Below are positions 1 to 8,640 of a DNA stretch of 61,896 bases, one piece after another; within the stretch, counting starts at the first letter, position 1; the number at the start of each line of letters is the position of its first letter. Position numbers and translations under genes: made by a program. Source of the stretch: Nocardia nova NBRC 15556 (GTDB lineage Bacteria; Actinomycetota; Actinomycetes; Mycobacteriales; Mycobacteriaceae); contig NZ_BDBN01000049.1 of the NCBI RefSeq assembly GCF_001613005.1, forward strand, positions 1 to 61,896. Direction: 5' to 3'. The notes under the pieces are model-generated. The model had not been told where the DNA came from and made no database searches. It saw only the letters and a program-made list of their open reading frames with translations.

Positions 1-55
1 CCCTCCAAGGGCTGAGCGAGCGGCTGAGGCCTTCCTCTCTCGGGCCGTGCGGCGC

Positions 56-664
56 TCAGGGCTGGCAGGGCGCCATACCCATCGCCAGGATCTGGCAGGC
101 GGAGGCGTCGGACAGCTGCCAGCCGGCCGCCGAGTGCTGCCAGGTCATCGGCATCGGGCCGGCCGGGCCGTGCGGCGAGGTGATGGTGACCTGGCCGGTG
201 GCCTGATCGCCCTCGGTCTTGACATCGGCGACGGTGAAGGTGATGGTGCCGTAGTTGGCCAGGCCCTTGGTCATGGTGTCGATGTTGGCGGCTCGTTTAC
301 CCCCTCCGACCACCAGCTTCTCCTTCTCGGCGGTCGGCTTGGCCGGATCCACGAAGCCGTTGAGGGTGGTCTGCAGTTCCTCGGCGGTGGGGGCGGGCGC
401 GGCGGCGGCGCTCGTGGCGGCGGCTGCGGCCGAGGTGGCCGTCGTGGTGCCCGTCGGCGTGGAGTCCTGGGAATTGTCGGACCCGCATGCTGTCATAGCG
501 GTAACGGCGAGCGCGGTAAAGGCGGTAGCCGTGGCAAGGCGGAACCCGGCAAGATGCATCCAGGAGCGACGCACACCGGAAACACCGGCGGTCCGCGTGG
601 CGTTGCTCCCGGTGCGGGTACTGCCACCGAAGGGAGTAGCGCTGTGGCGGGTAGGAAGGAGCAT
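56..664 (-). CDS. LppK/MTB12-like secreted lipoprotein
   Basis: About 202 residues. A hydrophobic stretch near residues 40-56 ends in a lipobox-like TAMTAC followed by GSD, predicting a diacylated Cys anchored to the outer face of the cytoplasmic membrane. A Thr/Ala/Pro-rich linker follows, then a domain ending in GWQLSDASACQILAMG, the layout of mycobacterial LppK and the low-molecular-weight antigen MTB12 family. LppK (Rv2116) also sits divergently beside mpa in M. tuberculosis, which supports the call. AAAGG lies 8 nt before the start at 664. The ATG at 559 would give a more ordinary lipoprotein signal peptide and is a real alternative. Molecular role unknown. Confidence 0.75.
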   Translation of the reverse strand: MLLPTRHSATPFGGSTRTGSNATRTAGVSGVRRSWMHLAGFRLATATAFTALAVTAMTACGSDNSQDSTPTGTTTATSAAAAATSAAAAPAPTAEELQTTLNGFVDPAKPTAEKEKLVVGGGKRAANIDTMTKGLANYGTITFTVADVKTEGDQATGQVTITSPHGPAGPMPMTWQHSAAGWQLSDASACQILAMGMAPCQP

Positions 665-710
665 CGACTAGACCTTTCGGTTCGGTCCGGCGAAATCGCT
701 CGCCGAATGC

Positions 711-728
711 AGGTTAGGGCAGGCTAAC
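711..728 (-). promoter_or_regulatory. Candidate -10 and inverted repeat upstream of the lipoprotein gene
   Basis: On the minus strand TAACCT (711-716) fits TANNNT and would start a leader of roughly 40 nt for the lipoprotein gene. It overlaps a small inverted repeat, GTTAG (713-717) and CTAAC (724-728). The repeat recalls an iron-box half-site but the 6-nt spacing is wrong for IdeR. Inference only. Confidence 0.3.
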
Positions 729-844
729 ATGGTTGCCCGGGCTGGTACCGCAGCTGAGATGTGATCACGACGAAACCATGTCGGAAAGCGAGAACGGTTC
801 GCGCCCGGTAGCGTTGATAGACCGGGACTGGGAGGAGCAGCATC

Positions 845-2605
845 ATGAGCCCCATCGAGAATTCGGATTCGGCGGCCTGGAGAGAACTCGAGGTGGTACG
901 CGCCGAGGCGGCTGCACTCCGTAGGCAACTCGCCGACTCGCCGGATCGTTCAAGGGAATTGGAAGCTCGTATCGATTCGCTGACGATTCGCAACACCAAA
1001 CTGATGGACACCCTCAAGGAGGCCCGTCAGCAGTTGGTGGCGCTGCGTGAGGAGGTCGACCGGCTGGGCCAGCCGCCCAGCGGCTACGGCGTGCTGATCG
1101 GTGTGTACGAGGACCAGACGGTCGACGTGTTCACTTCCGGACGCAAGATGCGCCTGACGTGCTCGCCGAACATCGACACCTCCGAATTGCACTACGGACA
1201 GACCGTGCGTCTGAACGAGGCGCTCACGGTGGTCGAGGCCGGCACCTTCGACCGGACCGGTGAGATCGGCACCCTGCGCGAGGTCCTCGACGACGGCCGC
1301 CGCGCCCTGGTCGTGGGCCACGCCGACGAGGAACGCGTGGTCTGGCTGTCGGGCCCGCTGTCGGCGCTGGTCGACGCGGACGACGTCGAAGATCCCAACG
1401 CGCCCGTGCGGCGGCTGCGGCCGGGTGACTCGCTGCTGGTCGACACCAAGGCCGGATTCGCGTTCGAGCGCATTCCCAAGGCCGAGGTCGAGGATCTGGT
1501 GCTCGAAGAGGTGCCCGATGTCGGTTACGAGGACATCGGTGGCCTGGGCCGCCAGATCGAGCAGATCCGCGACGCGGTGGAGCTGCCGTTCCTGCACAAG
1601 GATTTGTTCCGCGAATACGCGCTGCGCCCGCCCAAGGGCGTGCTGCTCTACGGTCCGCCGGGCTGCGGTAAGACGCTGATCGCCAAGGCGGTCGCCAACT
1701 CGCTGGCGAAGAAGATCGCCGAGGCGCGTGGTGAGGACGCCAAGGAGGCCAAGTCCTTCTTCCTCAACATCAAGGGTCCCGAGCTGCTGAACAAGTTCGT
1801 GGGCGAGACCGAGCGCCACATCCGGATCATCTTCCAGCGGGCTCGTGAGAAGGCCTCCGAAGGCACCCCGGTGATCGTGTTCTTCGACGAGATGGACTCG
1901 ATCTTCCGCACTCGTGGTTCGGGTGTGTCCTCGGATGTGGAGACCACGGTCGTGCCGCAGCTGCTGTCGGAGATCGACGGCGTGGAGGGCCTGGAGAACG
2001 TCATCGTGATCGGCGCGTCCAACCGCGAGGACATGATCGACCCCGCGATCCTGCGCCCCGGCCGTCTGGACGTCAAGATCAAGATCGAGCGTCCGGATGC
2101 CGAAGCGGCACAGGACATCTTCTCCAAGTACCTCACCGAGGAACTGCCGCTGCACGCCGACGACATCGCCGAATTCGCCGGCGATCGCTCCAAGTGCGTC
2201 AAGGCGATGATCGAGCGGGTCGTGGACCGGATGTACGCCGAGAGCGAGGACAACCGCTTCCTCGAGGTCACCTACGCCAACGGTGACAAGGAGGTCCTGT
2301 ACTTCAAGGACTTCAACTCCGGCGCCATGATCCAGAACATCGTGGACCGTTCCAAGAAGTACGCGATCAAATCGGTGCTCGAGACCGGCAATCCCGGTCT
2401 GCGCATCCAGCACCTGTTCGATTCGATAGTCGACGAGTTCTCCGAGAACGAGGACCTGCCCAACACCACCAATCCGGATGACTGGGCACGTATTTCGGGT
2501 AAGAAGGGCGAACGGATCGTCTACATCCGGACGCTGGTTACCGGTAAGAACGCTTCGGCGAGCCGGGCGATCGATACCGAATCCAATACGGGTCAGTACC
2601 TCTAG
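845..2605 (+). CDS. arc: Proteasome-associated AAA+ ATPase Arc/Mpa
   Basis: 586 residues. Hexameric unfoldase that recognises pupylated proteins and threads them into the 20S proteasome in the cytosol. The N-terminal coiled coil (about residues 12-74) is the part that binds Pup in this family; the interdomain OB folds follow (about 77-215), then one AAA+ module with Walker A GPPGCGKT at 270-277 and Walker B VIVFFDEMD at 343-351. The protein ends in GQYL, the C-terminal motif that docks into proteasome alpha-ring pockets. GGAGGAG precedes the ATG. It is transcribed away from the lipoprotein gene and ends at a strong hairpin. It is separated from dop by about 12 kb of other genes. Confidence 0.98.
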   Translation: MSPIENSDSAAWRELEVVRAEAAALRRQLADSPDRSRELEARIDSLTIRNTKLMDTLKEARQQLVALREEVDRLGQPPSGYGVLIGVYEDQTVDVFTSGRKMRLTCSPNIDTSELHYGQTVRLNEALTVVEAGTFDRTGEIGTLREVLDDGRRALVVGHADEERVVWLSGPLSALVDADDVEDPNAPVRRLRPGDSLLVDTKAGFAFERIPKAEVEDLVLEEVPDVGYEDIGGLGRQIEQIRDAVELPFLHKDLFREYALRPPKGVLLYGPPGCGKTLIAKAVANSLAKKIAEARGEDAKEAKSFFLNIKGPELLNKFVGETERHIRIIFQRAREKASEGTPVIVFFDEMDSIFRTRGSGVSSDVETTVVPQLLSEIDGVEGLENVIVIGASNREDMIDPAILRPGRLDVKIKIERPDAEAAQDIFSKYLTEELPLHADDIAEFAGDRSKCVKAMIERVVDRMYAESEDNRFLEVTYANGDKEVLYFKDFNSGAMIQNIVDRSKKYAIKSVLETGNPGLRIQHLFDSIVDEFSENEDLPNTTNPDDWARISGKKGERIVYIRTLVTGKNASASRAIDTESNTGQYL

Positions 2606-2621
2606 GAGTACCGCACACACA

Positions 2622-2656
2622 CGAAGGCCGCGCTCGCATCGCGAGCGCGGCCTTCG
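2622..2656. terminator. Hairpin terminator between arc and the cyclophilin gene
   Basis: A perfect 16-bp stem (2622-2637 with 2641-2656) and 3-nt loop ATC lies between the convergent arc and cyclophilin genes, 16 nt past the arc stop. There is no U-tract, as is common in actinobacteria. It can serve both directions. Confidence 0.8.
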
Positions 2657-2668
2657 CCGTATCCGGTG

Positions 2669-3400
2669 TCAGCGCCGGGCAGTGGCCACCGAGTCGAGCA
2701 CAATATCGGTGGCCGGTGCGCCGTCGCCGGATCCGTCCTTCACGCCACCCGCGGCGATGTTCTGCAGCACGTCCATCCCGCCGGTGATCCGGCCGAAGGG
2801 GGTGTAGCTGGGCGGCAGTTTGCTGTCGGAGTAGACCAGGAAGAACTGGCTTCCGTTGGTGTTCGGGCCGGAGTTGGCCATGGCGACCGTTCCCGCCGGG
2901 TAGGTCGCCCCGGCCAGGTTCTCGTCGCCGAACCGGTAGCCGGGACCGCCGGTGCCGGTTCCGGTCGGGTCACCGCACTGCAGCACGAAGATGCCCTCGG
3001 TGGTCAGGCGGTGGCAGCGGGTGTGGTCGAAGTACTGCTCGCCGGCGAGGAAGGCGAACGAGTTGACCGTATGCGTGGCCCGCGCGGCGTCGAGGGCGAC
3101 GGTGATGGTTCCGCAGTTGGTTTCCAGCGTCGCCGTGTATCCGGCGTTGGGGTCGATGGTCACCGCGGGTTCGGCCGGCCACTGCTTGCCGTTGGGCTGG
3201 GCGTCGCCGGGGGTCATGCAGCCGGGTGCCTGGGTGTGCAGTGGCAGCGGGGCAGCCACGGCAGGGGTGCCGCCGGCCAGCAGTGCGATCGCCGCACCCG
3301 CCGCCGCCAGGCCGCTGCGCACCGGCAATCTGCGCGATCTGCGGTCGCGTCGGGCGGAGTGGTCGAGATCGGACTGCGAGTGTGGGACATCGATATGCAC
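2669..3400 (-). CDS. Secreted cyclophilin-type peptidyl-prolyl isomerase
   Basis: 243 residues from a GTG at 3400, chosen because GGAGG (3410-3414) lies 9 nt upstream; a longer open frame upstream runs antisense to the AIM24 gene and has no support. An Arg-rich N terminus and hydrophobic segment (LAAAGAAIALLAGG, ending near AVAA) look like a Sec signal peptide, so the enzyme probably acts outside the membrane. The cyclophilin fold follows, with FAFLAGEQYFDHTRCHRL, GTGTGGPGY and the core MANSGPNTNGSQFF containing the usual NGSQFF active-site motif. It should catalyse cis-trans isomerisation of prolyl bonds in exported proteins. It converges on arc and is divergent from the AIM24 gene. Confidence 0.9.
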   Translation of the reverse strand: MHIDVPHSQSDLDHSARRDRRSRRLPVRSGLAAAGAAIALLAGGTPAVAAPLPLHTQAPGCMTPGDAQPNGKQWPAEPAVTIDPNAGYTATLETNCGTITVALDAARATHTVNSFAFLAGEQYFDHTRCHRLTTEGIFVLQCGDPTGTGTGGPGYRFGDENLAGATYPAGTVAMANSGPNTNGSQFFLVYSDSKLPPSYTPFGRITGGMDVLQNIAAGGVKDGSGDGAPATDIVLDSVATARR

Positions 3401-3507
3401 CGGGGCGGGCCTCCGAGATTCGTCTCGTGATGGGTTCGGTCGCCCGGCATCATCGCATGCCCGACCGCCGGGTGCGGGTGAATGGGACATCCCGGTCCCG
3501 GCGCTGC

Positions 3508-3513
3508 TAACGT
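3508..3513 (+). promoter_or_regulatory. Leaderless -10 box of the AIM24 gene
   Basis: TAACGT ends 7 nt before the ATG at 3521, placing the predicted transcription start on the A of the start codon. No ribosome binding site is visible. Supports the choice of start. Confidence 0.6.
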
Positions 3514-3520
3514 CGCGGCC

Positions 3521-4201
3521 ATGCAGGTGGTGTTGCGGCATAATCCGTCGTCCACGGTGGCACGGTGTTTTCTCGCCGGCGGGGAGCCGTTGCGTGCGGA
3601 AACCGGTGCGATGGTGGCCCATTCGGCCGGGGTGAGCCTGGCCGCGAAGGCCGAGGGCGGATTTCTGGCGGGGCTGAAGCGTTCCGTGCTGGCCGGTGAG
3701 TCGTTCTTCGTGTCCACGTTCACCGCGCCGCCACAGGGCGGCTGGGTCGATGTGGCGCCGGCGCTGCCTGGGGACATGCTGGCGCTGCCGATCGCGCCCG
3801 ATCGCCCGTACTTCATCAGCCGCGGCGGCTGGATCGCCAATTCCCATGGCGTGCAAGTGGAAGCGAAATGGGGCGGTTTCGCGAATATGTTCGGCGGTGA
3901 GGGCGGATTCGGCCTGCGTGCCCAGGGGCAGGGCGAGGTCGTGCTCGGCGTCTTCGGCGCGATCGACGTGATCGATCTGCAGCCGGGGGAGTCGGTGACC
4001 ATCGACTGCGGCCATGTGGTGGCTTACGACCTGGCGTTGAAATTCGGTATCCGCCGGGCGGTTTCGGGTCGTTCGCTGCAGTCGATCACTTCCGGCGAAG
4101 GTCTGGTGTTCGACTTCACCGGTCCGGGCCGGGTGCTGCTGCAGACCCGCAACCCCGGCGCGTTCGCGGCCTGGGCCGGCGCGGTCACCTCGTCCGGCTA
4201 G
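3521..4201 (+). CDS. AIM24 family (TIGR00266-like) protein
   Basis: 226 residues. Begins MQVVLRHNPSSTVARC and is rich in short beta strands and glycine turns (GFLAGLKRSVLAGESFFVSTFTA; FGGEGGFGLRAQGQGEV), characteristic of the AIM24/DUF124 beta-sandwich family. Eukaryotic AIM24 is mitochondrial; the bacterial function is not established and nothing here narrows it. No signal peptide or membrane span. The start at 3521 is preferred to an in-frame ATG at 3482 because of the leaderless -10 box. Its stop codon shares the palindrome CTAG with the stop of the convergent Nudix gene, so the two genes overlap by 4 bases. Confidence 0.85.
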   Translation: MQVVLRHNPSSTVARCFLAGGEPLRAETGAMVAHSAGVSLAAKAEGGFLAGLKRSVLAGESFFVSTFTAPPQGGWVDVAPALPGDMLALPIAPDRPYFISRGGWIANSHGVQVEAKWGGFANMFGGEGGFGLRAQGQGEVVLGVFGAIDVIDLQPGESVTIDCGHVVAYDLALKFGIRRAVSGRSLQSITSGEGLVFDFTGPGRVLLQTRNPGAFAAWAGAVTSSG

Positions 4202-4725
4202 GTCCGATTGCGCGGATGCAGCAGTTCGTCGATCAGGACCCGGGTGTCGGGGACGAACGGCCAGCCGGGATCGCTCAGGTGCTCCCACAGCTGCGTGTCG
4301 GTCCACCACCAGCCCGCGGCGATCTCCTCGGGCTGGACGGTGATCGGCCCGTCGGAGCGAATCTCGTAGGCGAACAGGTGGCACCGCATCGGGCGGCCCG
4401 CCCAGCTGCCGTCCCAGGACACCCGCGCCAGCGGCCGCGGTTCGCTTGGCGCGGCAACGATTCCCAATTCCTCGCCCAGCTCGCGCGCCGCCGCGGCGGC
4501 GGGATCCTCGCCGGGGGCCAGCACCCCGCCGGCCAGGCAGTCGTGCATTCCGGCGAACACCATCTTCGTATCGGTACGCCGATGGACGTAGATGCGCCGC
4601 CCGTCGAGCGATCGCACCAGCACGCCGGCACTGGCATGCCACAATCCTTCGGCATACACCTCGGCGCGTTCGGCGCTGCCGGTCTCGTTGCCGCGGCCGT
4701 CGTAGACGGCGATCACCTCACCCAT
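4198..4725 (-). CDS. Nudix hydrolase (YfcD-like)
   Basis: 175 residues. Contains a complete Nudix box: G-x5-E-x7-RELGEELGI in GGVLAPGEDPAAAAARELGE and onward, which coordinates the divalent cation for pyrophosphate-bond hydrolysis. The N terminus, VYDGRGNETG followed by AEGLWHASAGVLV and RRIYVHRRT, resembles the YfcD/isopentenyl-diphosphate-isomerase-like branch rather than MutT. Substrate unknown. The start is supported by a TAGGCT box ending 7 nt upstream on the minus strand and by the lack of any Shine-Dalgarno sequence. Its 3' end overlaps the AIM24 gene tail to tail. Confidence 0.88.
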   Translation of the reverse strand: MGEVIAVYDGRGNETGSAERAEVYAEGLWHASAGVLVRSLDGRRIYVHRRTDTKMVFAGMHDCLAGGVLAPGEDPAAAAARELGEELGIVAAPSEPRPLARVSWDGSWAGRPMRCHLFAYEIRSDGPITVQPEEIAAGWWWTDTQLWEHLSDPGWPFVPDTRVLIDELLHPRNRT

Positions 4726-4732
4726 TCCCGCC

Positions 4733-4738
4733 AGCCTA
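4733..4738 (-). promoter_or_regulatory. Leaderless -10 box of the Nudix gene
   Basis: TAGGCT on the minus strand ends 7 nt before the ATG at 4725, consistent with a leaderless transcript. Confidence 0.55.
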
Positions 4739-4831
4739 GGCGGTGAGTGCGGGAGAATGCGCCCACGGTGGCGTATCGGCGACGGGCGCGGACGATGGCG
4801 GTAGGACAACGGCGAGGCGAGGTGATACTCC

Positions 4832-5581
4832 GTGGTGATCGATCTGAACAGCGATCTCGGGGAGGGGTTCGGTGCGTACACGATGAGCGACGACGCGGCG
4901 CTGCTCGACGTCGTGACCAGCGCCAATATCGCCTGCGGCTTCCATGGCGGGGATCCGGTGATCATGCGGCGCACGTGTGATCTCGCGGTCGCGCACGGGG
5001 TGCGGATCGGCGCGCACATCTCCTATCGCGACCTTGCCGGATTCGGCCGCCGCGAGATGATGGTGTCCCCGGCCGAGCTGACCGCGGAATCCATCTATCA
5101 GATCGGCGCGCTCGACGGCTTCGCCCGGGCGGCCGGTGACCGGGTGCGCTATGTGAAACCCCATGGCGCGCTGTATCACTCGGCGGCATCCGATCCGGCG
5201 GCGGCCGAGGCGGTGGTCGCGGCGTTGCTCGCCTTCGAGGAGTTGAGCCTGCTCGGCCCCGCCGATTCCGAACTGGCACGCGCGGCGGAGGCGGCCGGAA
5301 TCCCGTTCCACGCGGAAGGTTTCGCCGACCGGGCCTATACGCCCGAGGGCAGGCTGGTGCCGCGCGGGCGAGCCGGTGCGGTGCTGGCCGCGGAGGCGGC
5401 GCTCGGGCAGGCGGTGTCGATCGCCGTGGACGGGCACGCGCACACGGTGGCCGGTGAGCAGGTGCGGGTCGAGGTGCGCAGCCTCTGCGTCCACGGCGAT
5501 TCGCCCGATGCCGTCCGGATGGCGCGCTCGATCCGGCAGTCGCTGCTGGACAAGGGCGTCGAACTGCGGAGTTTCACATGA
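4832..5581 (+). CDS. pxpA: 5-oxoprolinase subunit PxpA (LamB/YcsF family)
   Basis: 249 residues from a GTG start. Opens with DLNSDLGEGFGAYTM, the family hallmark, followed by ANIACGFHGGDP and the histidine-rich GVRIGAHISYRDLAGFGRR and VKPHGALYH motifs expected of this TIM-barrel family. With PxpB and PxpC it forms the bacterial ATP-dependent 5-oxoprolinase, which opens pyroglutamate to glutamate. The length matches the family (about 250). It is first in a tight three-gene operon and overlaps pxpB by 4 nt (ATGA), so translational coupling is likely. Confidence 0.96.
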   Translation: MVIDLNSDLGEGFGAYTMSDDAALLDVVTSANIACGFHGGDPVIMRRTCDLAVAHGVRIGAHISYRDLAGFGRREMMVSPAELTAESIYQIGALDGFARAAGDRVRYVKPHGALYHSAASDPAAAEAVVAALLAFEELSLLGPADSELARAAEAAGIPFHAEGFADRAYTPEGRLVPRGRAGAVLAAEAALGQAVSIAVDGHAHTVAGEQVRVEVRSLCVHGDSPDAVRMARSIRQSLLDKGVELRSFT

Positions 5582-6210
5582 GCGCGGTGACCGTGCGGCC
5601 CGCGGGAGACCGCGCGCTGCTGCTCGAACCGGCCGACGCCGCCCAGCTGCCGCTGCTGCTCGACCACCTGCGGCGGGCGCCGATCGACGGCGTGGCCGAC
5701 CTCCTGCCCGCCGCCCGGACCGTCCTGCTCACACTGTGTCCCGGCATCGACCCCGCGGCGATCGAATCACGCGTGCGCGCACTGGATCTCGCATCGGACG
5801 CCGATTCCGACAGTGCCGCCGCGGCGGATGTGGTCACCGTTCCGGTGCGCTACGACGGCCCCGACCTCGCCGACGCCGCCGAACTTCTCGGCATCACACC
5901 CGGGCAACTGGTCGAACGGCACACCGATGCCCAGTGGCGGTGCGCGTTCATCGGTTTCGCGCCCGGCTTCGGCTATCTGCACGCGCCCGACGCCGGACTG
6001 TCGGTGCCGCGCCGCTCGCAGGCCCGGACCGTCGTTCCGGCGGGGTCGGTCGCCCTGGCGGGTGGATACAGCGCCGTCTATCCGCGCAGTTCGCCGGGCG
6101 GCTGGCAGATCATCGGCCGTAGCGACGTGGTCCTGTGGGATGTGGCGCGGCCCGAACCGGCGCTGTTGCGCGCGGGTACCCGGGTCCGGTTCGAGGCGGT
6201 GGATCGGTGA
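5578..6210 (+). CDS. pxpB: 5-oxoprolinase subunit PxpB (KipI family)
   Basis: 210 residues. Carries the cyclophilin-like carboxyltransferase subdomain 1 signature: VPVRYDGPDLADAAELLG, then FIGFAPGFGYL, VPRRSQARTVVPAGSVALAG and SPGGWQIIGRS. It partners PxpC to form the catalytic 5-oxoproline-opening unit; in Bacillus the homologue KipI also inhibits a sporulation kinase. It starts within the pxpA stop and ends overlapping the pxpC GTG, so the three subunits are probably made in fixed ratio. Confidence 0.96.
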   Translation: MSAVTVRPAGDRALLLEPADAAQLPLLLDHLRRAPIDGVADLLPAARTVLLTLCPGIDPAAIESRVRALDLASDADSDSAAAADVVTVPVRYDGPDLADAAELLGITPGQLVERHTDAQWRCAFIGFAPGFGYLHAPDAGLSVPRRSQARTVVPAGSVALAGGYSAVYPRSSPGGWQIIGRSDVVLWDVARPEPALLRAGTRVRFEAVDR

Positions 6211-7088
6211 GATCCTCGGCGGCGCGGATGCGGGTGCTCGAACCGGGCGCGCTGAGCACCGTGCAGGATCTCGGCCGGCCCGGCTGGTTCCATGCCGGGG
6301 TCGGGGTCTCCGGGGCCGTGGACCGGCGGGCGCTGCGGCTGGCGAACCGCCTGGTGGGCAATGCCGAATCGGCGGCGGCCATCGAATGCGTGCTGGGCGG
6401 GCTGAGCGTGGAATTCGACGCCCCGGCGGTGGTGAGCATCACCGGAGCGCCGGTGCCGATCAACGTCGGCGTCCGGCCCGAACCCCCGGCGTCGGTGCTG
6501 TTCGTCGCGGCCGGGCAGCGGGTGCGGATCGGCATGGCCGAGGCGGGCCTGCGCTGCTATCTGGCAGTGCGCGGCGGGATCGCGGTGGAGCCGGTTCTCG
6601 GATCGCGCAGCCGCGACACCATGGCGGGTTTGGGTCCGGAACCGTTGCGCCGAGGCGACACCCTGCCGGTCGGCGCCCCGCCGCGCGGCTGGCCGACGGT
6701 CGAGATGGCTCCCGTCGCGCCGCTCACCCAGGGGACGCTGCGGGTGCGCGTGGGGCTCGGGCCGCGCGCGGACTGGTTCCACAATCCCGCCGATCTGTTC
6801 ACCGGCGCCTGGGCGGTCTCCACCGACACCGACCGGATCGGTGTGCGCCTGGACCGCCACGGTGACGCCCCACCGCTGCGGCGAGCGAACGATGCCGAAT
6901 TGCCCACCGAGGGAATGGCTTTGGGTGCGATTCAAGTGCCACCGGCGGGTCGCCCGGTGGTGCTGCTGGCCGACCGGCCGATCACCGGCGGCTATCCCGT
7001 GGTGGGCACCGTGATCGACGCCGATGTCGATCTGCTCGGCCAGGCCCGTCCCGGCCAATTGATCGAATTCCGTTCCTGGCAGCCCTGA
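6207..7088 (+). CDS. pxpC: 5-oxoprolinase subunit PxpC (KipA family)
   Basis: 293 residues from the GTG that overlaps the pxpB stop (GTGA). An ATG at 6228 is an alternative. The family pattern is clear: RVLEPGALSTVQDLGRPG, AVDRRALRLANRLVGN, LRCYLAVRGGI, then VLGSRSRDTMAGLG and the C-terminal ITGGYPVVGTVIDADVDLLG. It is the biotin-independent carboxyltransferase-like subunit of 5-oxoprolinase. Last gene of pxpABC. No transporter for pyroglutamate is encoded nearby, which suggests the operon mainly clears endogenous pyroglutamate (inference). Confidence 0.95.
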   Translation: MRSSAARMRVLEPGALSTVQDLGRPGWFHAGVGVSGAVDRRALRLANRLVGNAESAAAIECVLGGLSVEFDAPAVVSITGAPVPINVGVRPEPPASVLFVAAGQRVRIGMAEAGLRCYLAVRGGIAVEPVLGSRSRDTMAGLGPEPLRRGDTLPVGAPPRGWPTVEMAPVAPLTQGTLRVRVGLGPRADWFHNPADLFTGAWAVSTDTDRIGVRLDRHGDAPPLRRANDAELPTEGMALGAIQVPPAGRPVVLLADRPITGGYPVVGTVIDADVDLLGQARPGQLIEFRSWQP

Positions 7089-7217
7089 TCCGCCGTGGGG
7101 ATGGGTCGGCATACCTCTCGAGGCTGACCGCGGATCGGTCTGCGGGGCGACTCCGCCGCGGCCGGAAACCGATACGTTCGCAGACGTCCCCACGAAATCC
7201 GCTACAGGAGTGTGCCG

Positions 7218-8640
7218 GTGACCGATGTGTGCGAGTCCGACACCGACGCGCGCGGTGCGACCGAATCGGCCGCGATTCCACCGCTCGCGTGGCCGGTGGT
7301 CGCGCCGATCGCCGCCCTCGGCGCGGCGGCGCTGCTGTTCGCGGCCTCGAGGTACGGATATTTCGGCGACGAACTCTACTTCCTCGCCGCCGGTCGCCGG
7401 TTGAGCTGGGGTTACGCCGATCAGGGCCCGATGCTGCCGCTGCTGGCCCGGATGATGGACACGCTCGTTCCCGGCTCCTATCCGGCGTTGCGGCTGCCCG
7501 CGGTGCTGATCACGGTCGCGGCGGTCGCGTTATGCGCCATGATCACTCGCGAGTTCGGTGGCGGGCGCACCGCGCAGGCACTGGCCGCCCTCGCCTACGC
7601 GTGCTCGCCGTTTCTGCTGCTGCAGGGGTCGATGCTGACCACCAACACCGTCGATCTTCTTCTGGATCGCACTGGCCGTGAGCTGTGCGGTCTTCGGTCC
7701 CCGCGAGTTGCTGCGCCGGCCGCTGCTGTGGGCAGGTGCCGGAGTCACCGTGCTGTCTGCGGTGCCGCAGGTGATCTGGCAGGTAAGTCACGGCTGGCCG
7801 CAACTGGCGATGGGCGCGGAGATCGCATCCGAACAGGCGATCCTCGGCGGCCGGCTGCTGTTCGTGCCGATCTCGCTGATCCTGGCCGGCGTTCTCGGGG
7901 TCCTGGTGCTGCTTGGCGGGCTGTGGGCGCTGCTGCGCTGGAAACCGTTGCGGCCGTATCGTTTTCTGGGCGCCACCCTGATTCTGGTCGACCTCGTCTT
8001 CCTCGTCACCGGCGGCCGGGTGTACTACCCGGCCGGGATGTACGGGGTGGTGCTCGCGGCGGGCGCCGTCGCGGTGGTGCACTGGATGCGAACGCGGGCG
8101 GCGGTCGGCCGCCGGATCGCCGGTGTCGCGACCGCGGTCGTGACGATTGCGGCGGTGGCCACGATCGTGAGCTCGCTGCCGTGGCGTCCGGCCGCGGCGG
8201 TCGAGCCACCCCGAGACGATGTCTCGGCGGCGATAGCGATCGGCACCTACGGGCAATTCGGCTGGCCGGAACTCACCGCGGCGGTCACGACGGCCTATCG
8301 CGGGCTCCCACCCGCGCGCCGGGACCGCGCTGTCGTCGTCACCGACACCTACTGGCAGGCGAGCGCCCTCGACCACCTCGGCCGCGCGGAGCTGCCGCCG
8401 ATCTACAGTCCCAGTCGCGGCTTCGGCTACTTCGGCGCCCCGCCCGACAGTGCCGAGACGGCGTTGATCGTCGGTGGCGAGGAGGCGGACATGCGCGGCC
8501 GGTGCACCTCACTCACCCCGGTCGGCAGGGTCGACACCCGGCTCGGATTTGTCGGCAACACCCGCGATGTCACGATCTTCGACTGCACCGGCCCGACGCA
8601 GCCGTGGTCGCGGATGTGGCCGGAGTGGATGCACCTGTGA
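7218..8640 (+). pseudogene. ArnT/PMT-type membrane glycosyltransferase, internally deleted and frameshifted
   Basis: Two pieces of one gene in different frames. The first (GTG at 7218, ACAGGAG 7 nt upstream) has the N-terminal signature YGYFGDELYFLAAGRR and SWGYADQGPMLPLLARMMD of the actinobacterial ArnT-like GT-C family, with an Asp-Glu pair after the first membrane span. It reads correctly to MLTTNTVDLL near 7660. The sequence then jumps to what should be a later segment (FWIALAVSCAVFGPRELL) in another frame, which continues through several membrane spans to the tga at 8640. Roughly 50 codons of the usual membrane region are missing between them. As written the product terminates in nonsense sequence, so it is probably inactive. 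Confidence 0.8.

Noticed and set aside
713..728. Possible IdeR/DtxR iron box
   Set aside because: Half-sites GTTAG and CTAAC are 6 nt apart; a true iron box has them almost adjacent. Kept only as a weak inverted repeat.
950..2620. Very long open frame antisense to arc
   Set aside because: It mirrors arc codon structure in a GC-rich genome, has no recognisable domain, and arc is certain.
3401..4642. Extension of the cyclophilin frame upstream of 3400
   Set aside because: Runs antisense through the AIM24 gene, is Arg-rich, and the GTG at 3400 with GGAGG gives a proper secreted cyclophilin.
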